DNA of 64,000 nucleotides from Streptomyces sp. NBC_00285 (GCF_036174265.1 NZ_CP108055.1:930001-994000); one strand, 5' to 3'; positions 1 through 8,804 are shown, counted from the first letter of the stretch. The notes: generated by a model from the sequence alone, not told the origin. Program-made: numbers and translations.

Positions 1-126
1 CTGCGCCACCTCCTCGCGGCGCAGTCCCGGGGTACGGCGGCGCGGTCCGGCGGGCAGGCCCACGTCGGCGGGGGCGATGCGCTCGCGTCGGATGCGCAGG
101 AAGTCGGCCAGTTCTCGTCGGTCCAC
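1..126 (-). CDS. MmyB-like helix-turn-helix regulator, N-terminal part only
   Basis: Reading leftward from a GTG at 126-124 gives 42 residues that run off the window edge. They match the first HTH segment of MmyB-family regulators: an ELADFLRIRR opening, then GLPAGPRRRTPGLRREEVA, which is the signature shared with the three complete MmyB proteins further along this window. It lies divergent from the SDR gene at 214, which is its most likely target. The 87 bp between the two genes carries no GGGGA-N8-TCCCC site of the kind found upstream of its paralogues, so it is probably a separate specificity. Family assignment is secure; length and ligand are unknown because the gene is cut. Confidence 0.85.
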   Translation of the reverse strand, partial: MDRRELADFLRIRRERIAPADVGLPAGPRRRTPGLRREEVAQ

Positions 127-213
127 GGTCCCAGTGTGCGCGGGCACCGGGCCGCCGAGCCAGGTACTGCCGGTGCCTGGATGAGTCCGGCCTCCGGGCG
201 CAGGCTCGTCGGC

Positions 214-993
214 ATGACCGACAACACCACCACCTCTGCCCTGCTCGCCGACAAGGTCGCCTTCGTCACCGGCGCCGGACGCGGTATCGGCGCCGCGGCC
301 GCGCGACTGTTCGCCCGGGAAGGAGCCCGGGTCCTGCTCGCGGCCCGCACCGAGAGTCAGCTCAAGGCGGTGACCGAGGAGATCCGTGCCGCGGGCGGCA
401 TCGCCGACCACGTCCACTGCGACCTGGCCGACCCCGCGAGCGTCCGCGCCGCCGTGGACCGGGCCGTCGAGCTGTACGGCAGGCTCGACGTCGCCTTCAA
501 CAACGGGGCGACCATCCAGCAGCCCGGGCCCATGGACCAGCTGGCCGAAGCCGACTTCGACCATGTCCTCGCCGTCAATCTCAAGGGTCCCTGGCTGGCG
601 ATGAACGCCGAGATCGCCGCGATCCGGGCCACCGCCGGGACCGGCGCGATCGTCAACAACTCCAGCGTCGGCAGCCTGATGGCCAACCCGTGGCTGCCCG
701 CGTACGGCGCCGCCAAGCGGGCGGTCAACAGCCTCACCGCGTCGGCCGCCGCCACGTACGGCCCGGAGGGCATCCGCGTCAACGCCATCGCCCCCGGCAC
801 CACGCTGACCGAGATGATCGACGAGTGGGAAACGGCCTCTCCCGGCATCGTCGACGAGCTCACCTCCCGGACCCCGCTCGGCCGGGCCGCCGCTCCGGAC
901 GAGATCGCCGAGGCCGCGGCCTGGCTGCTCAGCGACCGGGCCTCCTATGTGACCGGGGCGGTGCTCCGGGTCGACGGCGGCAGTCTGGCCTAA
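214..993 (+). CDS. SDR-family NAD(P)-dependent oxidoreductase
   Basis: A 259-residue classical short-chain dehydrogenase. It has the Rossmann motif TGAGRGIG at residues 19-26, an NNGAT segment near residue 95 in place of NNAG, a serine-rich segment (NNSSVGS), the catalytic pair YGAAK and the usual C-terminal VDGG ending. An upstream in-frame GTG at 136 exists, but homology and the Met at 214 favour the shorter form. It probably reduces a carbonyl or oxidises an alcohol in the cytosol; the substrate cannot be read from sequence. It is divergent from the MmyB gene at the window edge and its stop overlaps the stop of the convergent flavoprotein by 3-4 bases. Confidence 0.9.
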   Translation: MTDNTTTSALLADKVAFVTGAGRGIGAAAARLFAREGARVLLAARTESQLKAVTEEIRAAGGIADHVHCDLADPASVRAAVDRAVELYGRLDVAFNNGATIQQPGPMDQLAEADFDHVLAVNLKGPWLAMNAEIAAIRATAGTGAIVNNSSVGSLMANPWLPAYGAAKRAVNSLTASAAATYGPEGIRVNAIAPGTTLTEMIDEWETASPGIVDELTSRTPLGRAAAPDEIAEAAAWLLSDRASYVTGAVLRVDGGSLA

Positions 994-2564
994 TCGGAGG
1001 AGGGGCCCTCCAGCACGGCCATGGCCGCGTTGTGCCCCGGCACCCCGCTCACCCCGCCGCCGCGCACCGCGCCCGCCCCGCACAGCAGCACGTTCGCATG
1101 CCGGGTCTCCACACCCCAGCGGCCGGTGCCCTCCTGGGCGTAGGGCCAGGACAGTTCGCGGTGGAAGATGTTGCCGCCGGGCAGCCGCAGGTCCCGCTCC
1201 AGGTCGAGCGGGGTCCTGGCCTCGATGCAGGGCCGGCCGTCCGCGTCGGTGGCCAGACAGTCGGCGAGCGGTTCGGCGAGGTGCGTGTCGAGCTGGGCGA
1301 GGGTCGCCGCCAGGAGTTCCTCGCGTACGGCGTCGTTGTCCCGGTCGAAGAGCCGGGCCGGGGTGTGCAGGCCGAACAGGGTGAGCGTCTGAAAGCCCTG
1401 CTCGACCAGGTCCGGCCCGAGGATCGAGGGGTCGGTGAGCGAGTGACAGTAGATCTCGGAGGGCGGGGCGGCGGGCAGGTGGCCGGCGGCGGCCTGGGCG
1501 TGGGCGGTGGCCAGTTGCCGGTAGCCCTCGGCGACGTGGAAGGTGCCCGAGAACGCCTCGCGCGGGTCGACGGAGTCGTCGCGCAGTCGTGGGAGGCGCT
1601 TGAGGAGCATGTTCACCTTGAGCTGGGCGCCCTCGGCGGGCGGTGGCTGCCGGTCGCCGGTGAGGGTGGCCAGGGCCTGCGGGGAGGCGTTGACCAGGAC
1701 GTGCCGGGCGTCGACCGCGCCCTCGCCGTCGGCGGTGCGGTAGGTGATCTGCGCCGCGTGCCCGTCCGTGGAGATTCGCACGGCCTCGTGCCCGGTGGCG
1801 ATGACCGCGCCCGCCTGCCGTGCCGCCGTCGCCAGTGCGTCGGTGAGGGCGCCCATGCCGCCCACGGGTACGTCCCAGGCGCCCGTCCCGCCGCCGATCA
1901 CGTGGTAGAGGAAGCAGCGGTTCTGCTGGAGCGAGGGCTCGTGGGCGTCGGCGAACGTTCCGATGAGAGCGTCGGTCAGGACCACGCCCCGGACCAGGTC
2001 GTCGGCGAACCGGTCCTCGACGGCCACTCCGATCGGCTCCTCGAACAGGACCCGCCACGCCTCCTCGTCGTCCACCCGCAGGCGCAGCTCGTCCCGCGCC
2101 GGCAACGGTTCGGTGAGCGTGGGGAAGACCCGCTGCGCGACGCGGCCCGTCATTCCGTAGAACCGCTGCCACTGCTCGTACTCGCGCTCGCCGCCGGTGA
2201 GCTTGGCGAAGGCCTCCCTGGTTCGCCGCTCACCACCGCCGACGAGGAGGCCGGTCGGCCTGCCGTCACGTTCCACCGGGGTGTACGACGACACGTTGCG
2301 TGTGCGGACGCGGAAGTCCAGGCCGAGGTCCCGGACGATCTTCTTGGGGAGCAGGCTGACCAGGTAGGAGTAGCGCGACAGCCGGGCGTCCACCCCTGTG
2401 AAGGGCCGGGTGGAGACCGCGGCGCCTCCCGTGGTCGCGAGCCGCTCGAGGACCAGCACGGAGCGTCCGGCCCGGGCCAGGTAGGCGGCGGCGACCAGGC
2501 CGTTGTGGCCGCCGCCGACGATGACGGCGTCGTAGCTCCGCTGGGGTCCCTCGTGTGCAGGCAT
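990..2564 (-). CDS. phytoene-desaturase-like FAD-dependent oxidoreductase (NAD(P)/FAD family)
   Basis: 524 residues. The N-terminus carries a dinucleotide-binding motif (VIVGGGHNGLVAAAYLARAG, about residues 13-32), followed by the acidic end of the second strand. The C-terminus has the second FAD contact characteristic of the carotenoid desaturase/isomerase group (GGGVSGVPGHNAA). The family includes phytoene desaturases and PYROXD2-like proteins; with no crtB or other carotenoid gene nearby, a carotenoid role is not supported. The start is taken as the ATG at 2564; a GTG five codons earlier is possible, and neither has a strong ribosome binding site. It lies downstream of and codirectional with the kinase, separated by 54 bp. 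Confidence 0.85.
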   Translation of the reverse strand: MPAHEGPQRSYDAVIVGGGHNGLVAAAYLARAGRSVLVLERLATTGGAAVSTRPFTGVDARLSRYSYLVSLLPKKIVRDLGLDFRVRTRNVSSYTPVERDGRPTGLLVGGGERRTREAFAKLTGGEREYEQWQRFYGMTGRVAQRVFPTLTEPLPARDELRLRVDDEEAWRVLFEEPIGVAVEDRFADDLVRGVVLTDALIGTFADAHEPSLQQNRCFLYHVIGGGTGAWDVPVGGMGALTDALATAARQAGAVIATGHEAVRISTDGHAAQITYRTADGEGAVDARHVLVNASPQALATLTGDRQPPPAEGAQLKVNMLLKRLPRLRDDSVDPREAFSGTFHVAEGYRQLATAHAQAAAGHLPAAPPSEIYCHSLTDPSILGPDLVEQGFQTLTLFGLHTPARLFDRDNDAVREELLAATLAQLDTHLAEPLADCLATDADGRPCIEARTPLDLERDLRLPGGNIFHRELSWPYAQEGTGRWGVETRHANVLLCGAGAVRGGGVSGVPGHNAAMAVLEGPSSD

Positions 2565-2618
2565 GGTTCTTCGTAACACGTGGTGATCTAGGTCGGCCAG
2601 GGGGAGGCGGCACCCAGC

Positions 2619-4868
2619 TCACGGGGTGCCCGGCGCCCGTTGCTGCCGTAGCGCCGCGACTCTGCGGTAGAGCTCCACCGCCTCCGCGCCCCGGCCGAGC
2701 TGTTCCAGGCAGTGGGCCTCGTCGTTGCGGCTGGCGAGGGTGTCGGGGTGGTCGGCGCCGAGGACGCGTTCGCGGGCGGTGGCCACCCTGCCGTACTCGG
2801 TGAGGGCGTCCGTCCAGCGGCCGAGCCAGCCGAGGCCCACGGCGACCTCGCGACGGCTGATCAGGGTGTCCGGGTGGTCGGGGCCCAGGACGCGTTCGCG
2901 GATCGCGCACACGTCACGGGACTCGGCGAGGGCTTCCTCCCAGCGGCCGAGGCGGCCGAGGTTGACGCCGAGGCCGTGGCGGGCCCGGAGGGTCTCGGGG
3001 TGGGCGGGGCCGTGGATGCGGGTGCGGTCCTCGATCAGGTCGCGGTAGAGCTGGAGGGCCTCCGGGCTGCGGCCGAGGCGGCCGAGGCTGATGCCGACCT
3101 CGTAGCGGGCGGCGAGGGTGTCGGGGTGGTCGGGTCCGAGGGCCTGCGCGCGGGCCTCGGCGACCTCGTGATAGGTCCCCAGGGCTTCCTCCCAGCGGCC
3201 CAACTGACCGAGGGCGTAGGCCACTTCATACCGGGTGACCAGTGTGTCGGGGTGGTGGGGGCCGAGCACCCGGATGCGGGCGGCGGCCACCTCGCAGGCC
3301 ATGCGGTACGAGTCCTCCAGGCGGCCCAGTCTGCTGAGGTTGAAGGCGAGGTTGTGGCGGCAGCGCAGGGTGTCGGGGTGGTCGGGGCCCATCCGGCTCT
3401 CCCGGGCGGCGAGCACCGAGTTGTAGACCTGGTGGGCATCGAAGTGCCGGCCCAACTGGCCCAGTACGTACGCCATTTCCTGGCGGGCGGCGAGGGTGTC
3501 GGGGTGGTCGGCGCCCAGCGCGCGGGTCCTGGTCGCGGCCACGTGCTTGTACTCGCGCAGGGCGTCGGCGGCGCGGCCGGTGCGGCTGAGCGAGAAGGCG
3601 ACCTCGTAGCGGCTGGCCAGGGTGTCGGGGTGATCGGGGCCGAGCAGGTGCGCGCGCTCGGCGGCGACCGCGCGGTGCACCTCGCCGGCCTCGGCCCAGC
3701 GGCCCAGGCGGCCGAGGCTGAGCCCCGCGTTGTGCCGTCCGGCGAGTGCGGTGACGGCCTGCGGGGAGAGCGCGGGCGGCTCGTCGGGCACGGGCTCCTC
3801 GGCGCGGCCGCCCACGGGGCGGGCGATCCACTCGCCGGTGAGACCGGCTCCGGCGTCCGGGGGTGTGATGGCGAGGCCAGCGCCTGTGGCCTTGTGGCCG
3901 GTGGTCATGCCGTGGGTCCAGGACGGCAGCCGGGTCTCACGGGGACGGGCGGGCTCGGGCGTCTCCCGTGGCCACAGGTCGGGCTGCTGGGTCACCACGG
4001 TGGGCACGTACGCCGGCGTGGTGCGGCCCAGAGTGATCCGGCGGCCCAGCTCACGCGCGTCCTGCGGGCGTTGCTCGGGGAGCTTGGCCAGCAGGTCCAG
4101 GATGACCTTGTCCAGGTACTCGGGGAGTTCGGCGCGGTGGCTGCGCGGCGGGCGGGGCGGGGTGTCGCGGTGGCCCACGAGGATCGCCCACGCGTCGTCC
4201 AGGTCGAACGGCGGGGCCCCGGTGGCGATTTCGTAGAGCACACACCCCAGCGAGTACAGGTCGCTGCGCAGGTCGACCTCGGAGCCCCCGATCTGCTCCG
4301 GCGACATGTAGTGCGGGGTGCCCATCGCGATGCCGGTGCCGGTCAGGCGGGAGGTGAAGCCGATGTCGTGGCCGAGGCGGGCGATGCCGAAGTCGCAGAT
4401 CTTCACGGTGCCGTCGGTGAGGCGGACGATGTTCGCGGGCTTCAGGTCCCGGTGCACGATGCCCTGCTGGTGGGTGTAGGCGAGCGCGGCGGCGACCTGC
4501 TCGGCGATCTCGACGACGTCGGCGACGGGCAGCGGATGCTGTCGGTTGTCCTCCAGGAGCTGGCTGAGGTTGCGGCCGTCCAGGAGTTCCATCACCAGGT
4601 AGAGCACGCCGTCGTACTCGCCGAAGTCGTGGACGACGGTCACCCCGCGGTGGCTGAGGGCCGCCGCCACCCGTGCCTCACGCCGGAACCGCTCCCTCAG
4701 GACCCGCGTGAAGGTCTGGTCGTGGTGTCCGCCCATCGGCTTGAGGCACTTCACGGCGACATGACGGCCCAGCGACTCGTCGCGCGCCCGCCACACCTCG
4801 CCCATGCCTCCGCGCCCGATCAGATCGAGCAGTCGGTACCGCCCCTGGATGAGCCTGCTGTCCCCCAT
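2619..4868 (-). CDS. Ser/Thr protein kinase with C-terminal TPR array
   Basis: 749 residues. The kinase domain covers about residues 9-275: glycine loop LIGRGGMGEVW, ATP lysine in HVAVK, catalytic loop HRDLKPANI, DFG, and the GTPHYMSPEQ activation segment. A proline- and glycine-rich linker (about 280-375) follows, then eight regular repeats of about 42 residues, each containing G-P/A-D/H/A-H-P-D/E-T-L and ending in a LGRLGRW-like turn, as in kinesin-light-chain-type TPRs (TPR_10/TPR_12). No transmembrane segment or PASTA domain is visible, so it should be cytosolic and bind partners through the TPR face. The repeats are close to identical at DNA level, a possible source of copy-number change. 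Substrate unknown. Confidence 0.93.
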   Translation of the reverse strand: MGDSRLIQGRYRLLDLIGRGGMGEVWRARDESLGRHVAVKCLKPMGGHHDQTFTRVLRERFRREARVAAALSHRGVTVVHDFGEYDGVLYLVMELLDGRNLSQLLEDNRQHPLPVADVVEIAEQVAAALAYTHQQGIVHRDLKPANIVRLTDGTVKICDFGIARLGHDIGFTSRLTGTGIAMGTPHYMSPEQIGGSEVDLRSDLYSLGCVLYEIATGAPPFDLDDAWAILVGHRDTPPRPPRSHRAELPEYLDKVILDLLAKLPEQRPQDARELGRRITLGRTTPAYVPTVVTQQPDLWPRETPEPARPRETRLPSWTHGMTTGHKATGAGLAITPPDAGAGLTGEWIARPVGGRAEEPVPDEPPALSPQAVTALAGRHNAGLSLGRLGRWAEAGEVHRAVAAERAHLLGPDHPDTLASRYEVAFSLSRTGRAADALREYKHVAATRTRALGADHPDTLAARQEMAYVLGQLGRHFDAHQVYNSVLAARESRMGPDHPDTLRCRHNLAFNLSRLGRLEDSYRMACEVAAARIRVLGPHHPDTLVTRYEVAYALGQLGRWEEALGTYHEVAEARAQALGPDHPDTLAARYEVGISLGRLGRSPEALQLYRDLIEDRTRIHGPAHPETLRARHGLGVNLGRLGRWEEALAESRDVCAIRERVLGPDHPDTLISRREVAVGLGWLGRWTDALTEYGRVATARERVLGADHPDTLASRNDEAHCLEQLGRGAEAVELYRRVAALRQQRAPGTP

Positions 4869-4929
4869 CTCCTGCGACCGCCCCCGTCATGTCCGGCCCG
4901 CCCTCCCCTGGCTCGTCCAGTATGGCGAC

Positions 4930-5157
4930 CTATCGTACGAGTTTGTACGGGGCGGGCCGGGAGCCCGGGCCGAGCCGGTCCATGGCGTGCAGGATGTGCT
5001 TGGGCGGGAGGTGCCGGCGCAGCCGGGCGGGACCGCAGCGCAGCAGGGTGCCGGTGGCACGCAACTGCCGGGTGGCGGTGGCGGGTTCGGGGGCTTTTCG
5101 GCCGTACGGCTCATGGGCGCGCGGCGCCAGGGCGGCCTCTGCCTGGAACGTGCGTAG
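4930..5157 (-). pseudogene. coding-like 75-codon segment without a normal start (unrecognised remnant)
   Basis: Inside the 449-bp gap between the kinase and the SCO6745-family gene, one minus-strand frame is open from an in-frame TGA at 5160-5158 to a TAG at 4932-4930. Its third codon positions are almost all G or C, as in real Streptomyces genes, and the translation is rich in Arg and Leu with a plausible C-terminal end (GSRPAPYKLVR). There is no ATG or GTG before the middle of the segment. I do not recognise the family; it may be the 3' end of a deleted gene. The rest of the gap (5158-5317) would hold the promoter of the gene at 5318. Confidence 0.35.
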
Positions 5158-5317
5158 TCATCCCGAATCGGTGGCGCGAACTGATCGCAGGCAGGTGGTT
5201 GCCGGAGTCGCCCTCCGATAACGTACCGACCAGGCGGTACGACTGGGTGTGCCCCACGCGCCGTCGTGTGCTCGATGAACAGCAACGTTTCATCCGCCAC
5301 AGGACGGAAGGGCCCTC

Positions 5318-6205
5318 ATGACACAGAACACGGACCGCGACAGCCTGGCCTTCGCACGCCGGACCTGGAGAACTCTTGAGCCCTACCACGGGGCTGTCTA
5401 CTTCTCGCCCGAAGCCGCAGGCCAGTACGCCGAGTTGGGCGTCGACGCCAGGACGGGGTACTTCGCGTCCCGCTCCGCGGCGCTCGGCGCCGCTCCGGCG
5501 GAGGTGGTCATCGCCGCCTTCTACAACTTCAATCCCCAACTGGTGCGCCGAGCCATACCCGCGGCATGGGAGGCCGCCACGCCCCAGCGGTTCGCCGCCG
5601 CCCGGCTCGCCGGCATCGATTCCACGCTCCGCCGCATCCTCGGCACGGACGTCTCCTCACCGGCAATGGCCCGCGCGGCGGAACTGGCCCGTACCGCGGC
5701 TGAAGTGACCGTGCACCATCCACAAGGCCGCCCCCTCTTCGCCGCGCACGCCGCACTGCCGTGGCCGAGCGCACCCCACCTCGTCCTCTGGCACGCGCAG
5801 ACTCTGCTGCGTGAGTTCCGTGGCGACGGTCACGTGGCGGCGCTGCTCACCGCCGGACTGAGCGGGCTCGAGTCCCTTGTCACGCACGCCGCCACAGGCG
5901 ACATCGACGGAGCGGTGCTGCGCGACTCGCGGGCATGGACGCCGGAGCAGTGGGGAGAGGCCGTACAGAGCCTCCGTGAGCGTGGATGGCTCGACGAGGG
6001 ACCTCACCTGGCCTTGACCGAGGACGGTGCGCGACGCAGGGCGGAGATCGAGCACACCACCGACAGGCTTGCCGCCCTCCCCTACATCACGCTCGGTCCG
6101 GCCGCCTGCGCCGAACTTCGTTCGCTGGTACGGCCGTTCAGCCTTGCGGTGGCCAAGGAACTCCTGCCCTGGGCAGTGGACCGCCTCAGCGAAGAGAGCA
6201 AATGA
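5318..6205 (+). CDS. SCO6745-family protein (SalK-like)
   Basis: 295 residues matching the actinobacterial SCO6745/SalK family: a conserved opening (RTLEPYHGAVYFSPE) and the motif AAFYNFNP about 70 residues in, then a largely helical middle, and a C-terminal winged-helix-like part (QSLRERGWLDEG..LTEDGARRRAEIE, about residues 210-245) resembling the second half of a MarR fold. The family is widespread in Streptomyces and its biochemical role is not settled; despite the old name SalK it has no kinase motifs. The ATG at 5318 follows AAGGGCCC. It stands alone, flanked by remnants on both sides. Confidence 0.85.
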   Translation: MTQNTDRDSLAFARRTWRTLEPYHGAVYFSPEAAGQYAELGVDARTGYFASRSAALGAAPAEVVIAAFYNFNPQLVRRAIPAAWEAATPQRFAAARLAGIDSTLRRILGTDVSSPAMARAAELARTAAEVTVHHPQGRPLFAAHAALPWPSAPHLVLWHAQTLLREFRGDGHVAALLTAGLSGLESLVTHAATGDIDGAVLRDSRAWTPEQWGEAVQSLRERGWLDEGPHLALTEDGARRRAEIEHTTDRLAALPYITLGPAACAELRSLVRPFSLAVAKELLPWAVDRLSEESK

Positions 6206-6335
6206 GAGAGAAGGTGGCCCGGTCGGGGTTCCTCGACGGCTGAAGACCGTCCGGACCCCGCCCGAGGCGCGCATGCATGTGCGGCACGCGACCGCGCCGC
6301 GGGGGCGATGAAGGCGGCCTGTTGGGCAGTGTGGA

Positions 6336-6515
6336 TCAGGAGGGGGTGTCGAGGTGCTCGGTGAGCTGTTCGGCGGCCCAGTGGCCCCATTCCTCCGCGG
6401 TCCGAGAACCCCGTAGGCCGTATTCGAGCATGAGCCAGCCACAGATCTGGACCGGGTCGCCCACCCATTGCGCGTTGTCGCGGATGGCCTCCAGCGCGGT
6501 GAGTCGCTCGCGCAC
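6336..6515 (-). CDS. small unrecognised protein or gene fragment
   Basis: A minus-strand frame ending at a TGA at 6338-6336 shows clear coding bias over its last 59 codons, with a tryptophan-rich helical sequence (DNAQWVGDPVQICGWLMLEY, then EEWGHWAAEQL). A GTG at 6515 gives the shortest reasonable start; the frame stays open further upstream to 6683 but loses coding character. It could be a small protein or the surviving C-terminus of a larger one. I do not recognise the family. Confidence 0.4.
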   Translation of the reverse strand: MRERLTALEAIRDNAQWVGDPVQICGWLMLEYGLRGSRTAEEWGHWAAEQLTEHLDTPS

Positions 6516-6645
6516 GCCCACGGCATGGCCGTCACGCCGGCGATGCCGTGGTGGCCCACCGCGCTCGGGGCAGGAATGCCGCGCGCCGGCTTCACACCCC
6601 CCGCGGAATGAGACGGAGAGGTGGACACCCGGGAATTCATATCCA

Positions 6646-6663
6646 GGGGATGATTCCTTCCCC
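6646..6663. promoter_or_regulatory. GGGGA-N8-TCCCC palindrome (site A), hydrolase operon
   Basis: The 18-bp GGGGATGATTCCTTCCCC lies about 90 bp before the ATG of the hydrolase at 6754. It has the same arms and spacing as the sites in front of three MmyB genes in this window. Putative operator for one of those regulators. Confidence 0.6.
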
Positions 6664-6753
6664 CCATCGTGAGTGGACATCATCTCTGCACCGGCGAATC
6701 ATGGTGTGCGGACCGCCGATCGGCGGATCGCGGCCGACAAAGGGACAGGCGTC

Positions 6754-7668
6754 ATGGTCGAGACTGTTTCATTCAGGAACAAAGCCGTAGAGATCGCGGG
6801 ACACCTCCACCTGCCGGACGACTTCGACGAAGATAAAAGATATCCCGCCCTTGTCGGAATTCATCCGGCCGGCGGTGTAAAGGAACAGACCATCGGCCAG
6901 TACGCGAAGCGGCTGGCTTCCGAGGGATTCGTGACCGTGGTCTACGACTCCTCCTACCAGGGAGAGAGCGGCGGCGAACCGCGCCTTCTGGAAGACCCGA
7001 CGACCAGGGTGGAGGACGCCCGTTGCGCGGCGGACTTCCTCAGCACTCTCCCGTACGTGGACACCGAGCGGATGGGCGTCTTCGGCATCTGCGCCGGTGG
7101 CGGCTACGCGATCAGCGTGGCGCAGACCGAACGCCGTTTCAAGGCGGTCGCCACCGTCAGCGCGGCTCCGATGGGCGAAGGTTCCAGGAGCTTTCTGGGG
7201 CATCTGTCTCCGGTGTCCGAGCAGATCAAGGCCCTGGAGATGGTCGGTCAGCAGCGCACAGCGGAGGCGAGGGGAGCAGAGCCCGTCTACGCCCCGTTCG
7301 TCCCGGAAACGCTGGAGGAGATCGACGACAACACGCCGGACCTCCTCCGCGAGGGATACGACTACTACCGGACTCCGCGTGGTCAGCATCCCCGTTCCAA
7401 GGGCCGCTTTCTGCTGACCAGCATGGACAGGATGTACGCCTTCTCGACGTTCCATCAAATTCCGGAACTGCTGACCCAGCCGCTGCTCCTCATCGCGGGG
7501 AGCAAGGCGGACACAAAGGTGTTCAGCGACCAGGCTTACGAGCTTTCCAAGGGCCCGAAGGAACTGTTCGTCGTCGACGGGGCGACTCACATCGCCATGT
7601 ACGACGTTCCCGAGTACATGGATCAGGCGCTCACCAAGATGGTGAAGTTCTTCGCCGTCCTTCAGTAG
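6754..7668 (+). CDS. alpha/beta hydrolase, dienelactone-hydrolase/YcjY type
   Basis: 304 residues, cytosolic. The nucleophile elbow is GICAGGG with cysteine at residue 113, typical of the DLH-like branch, where Cys replaces Ser. The distal His sits in GATHIAMYD. The oxyanion strand is GIHPAGG at about residues 35-41. The start at 6754 is chosen over the longer frame because it follows an AGGGACAGG-type ribosome binding site and matches the family N-terminus. First gene of an apparent operon with the flavodoxin, NTF2-like and DJ-1-like genes (gaps 68, 51 and 24 bp). Likely hydrolyses an ester or lactone; substrate unknown. Site A upstream suggests control by an MmyB-family protein. Confidence 0.85.
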   Translation: MVETVSFRNKAVEIAGHLHLPDDFDEDKRYPALVGIHPAGGVKEQTIGQYAKRLASEGFVTVVYDSSYQGESGGEPRLLEDPTTRVEDARCAADFLSTLPYVDTERMGVFGICAGGGYAISVAQTERRFKAVATVSAAPMGEGSRSFLGHLSPVSEQIKALEMVGQQRTAEARGAEPVYAPFVPETLEEIDDNTPDLLREGYDYYRTPRGQHPRSKGRFLLTSMDRMYAFSTFHQIPELLTQPLLLIAGSKADTKVFSDQAYELSKGPKELFVVDGATHIAMYDVPEYMDQALTKMVKFFAVLQ

Positions 7669-7736
7669 AAATCCTCCAGGGCAAACGCCCGGAGAGCCTG
7701 GCCCGCCGTAGAAATCATTCGAGGAGCACCATCACC

Positions 7737-8336
7737 ATGTCCCATCCCGGCCGCCCCACCGTCGCCATCGCCTTTCATTCGGGCTACGGCCACACGGCCG
7801 TCATCGCCGAAGCCGTGGCGCGTGGTGCGGCGGGAGCGGGCGTCGAGGTCGTCTCGATCTCCGTCGACACCATTACGGACGAGCAGTGGGCACAGCTGGA
7901 CGCCGCCGACGCGATCGTCTTCGGCGCCCCCACATACATGGGTACCGCCTCCGCGGCCTTCCACGCGTTCGCCGAGGCCAGCAGCAAGCGCTGGTTCTCC
8001 CAGGCCTGGGTGGACAAGCTCGCCGCAGGATTCACCAACTCCGGTGCCAAGAACGGCGACAAGTCGTCCACCCTGGGCTACTTCGCCACGATGGCCGCCC
8101 AGCACGGCATGCACTGGATCAGCCTGGGCCTGCAGCCAGGCTGGGACTCCACCGCGGGCAGCGAGGACGACATCAATCGGCTGGGCTTCTTCCTGGGCGC
8201 CGGCGCCCAGAGCCCGACCGACGCCGGCCCGGAGGCGGTCCACAAGTCGGACATCGCCACCGCGGAGCACCTGGGCGCCCGCGTCGCACGCCAGGCCGCG
8301 ATCTTCCGCGCCGGGCGGACCGCCCTCGCCGCCTGA
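7737..8336 (+). CDS. flavodoxin-family NAD(P)H:quinone oxidoreductase (WrbA-like)
   Basis: 199 residues with a flavodoxin fold. The FMN phosphate loop is FHSGYGHT (about residues 13-20), the second flavin loop is FGAPTYMGTAS, and a FTNSG segment precedes the loop that contacts the isoalloxazine ring. This arrangement is that of WrbA-type quinone reductases, which reduce quinones by two electrons and so avoid semiquinones. The ATG at 7737 is preceded by GAGGAG at 7721-7726. It is the second gene of the four-gene redox operon. Confidence 0.88.
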   Translation: MSHPGRPTVAIAFHSGYGHTAVIAEAVARGAAGAGVEVVSISVDTITDEQWAQLDAADAIVFGAPTYMGTASAAFHAFAEASSKRWFSQAWVDKLAAGFTNSGAKNGDKSSTLGYFATMAAQHGMHWISLGLQPGWDSTAGSEDDINRLGFFLGAGAQSPTDAGPEAVHKSDIATAEHLGARVARQAAIFRAGRTALAA

Positions 8337-8387
8337 TCCCGGAACCCTTTCCCCTCTCCATCCGCCACCCCCCGCAAGGAGTACGTC

Positions 8388-8780
8388 ATGTCCGATTCCC
8401 CGAGCCTCGCCCTCGTCCGCCGGCTCTACGAATCCGGAATGTCCCCGGAAGTGACCGCCGAGGTCATGGCCCCGGACCTCGTCTGGGACATCACCCCCGG
8501 CTTCCCGAACAGCGGTGTCTACCACGGCTGGGACGACGCGGCCAAGAACTTCTTCGGCAGGACGATGCCGAACTACGACTCCTTCGGCGCGGTGCCCGAG
8601 GAGTTCTACGCCGACGACGAAGGCCATGTCTTCGTGTTCGGCCATTACCACGCCGAGACGAAGACCGGGAACAAGGCCGACGTCCGGTTCATCCACCTGT
8701 GGACCGTCCGTGACGGCAAGGCCGTGAGCATGCGGCAGGCCGCCGACAGCCACATCCTCCAGGAAGCCCTCAAGGGCTGA
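8388..8780 (+). CDS. NTF2-like (SnoaL-type) protein
   Basis: 130 residues with the cone-shaped NTF2 fold: an N-terminal helix (LALVRRLYESGMSPE), a VWDITPGFPNSGVYHG strand/loop, then the long antiparallel sheet ending HLWTVRDGKAVSMRQAADS. Members act as small cyclases, isomerases, hydrolases or binding proteins; no catalytic residue can be assigned from sequence. AAGGAG at 8376-8381 sets the start at 8388. Third gene of the operon. Confidence 0.85.
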   Translation: MSDSPSLALVRRLYESGMSPEVTAEVMAPDLVWDITPGFPNSGVYHGWDDAAKNFFGRTMPNYDSFGAVPEEFYADDEGHVFVFGHYHAETKTGNKADVRFIHLWTVRDGKAVSMRQAADSHILQEALKG

Positions 8781-8804
8781 CACCCTCACCAGGAGACGAC
8801 AACC

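Noticed and set aside
690..2576. 628-codon plus-strand open frame
   Set aside because: Antisense to the phytoene-desaturase-like gene; poor codon bias and no motif.
2640..3750. Regular 126-bp repeats suggesting a CRISPR or satellite array
   Set aside because: They encode in-frame TPR units of the kinase; no spacer-repeat structure.
2712..5321. 869-codon plus-strand open frame
   Set aside because: Antisense shadow of the TPR kinase; Val/Gly/Ala-rich repeats mirror the kinase repeats and no domain is recognisable.
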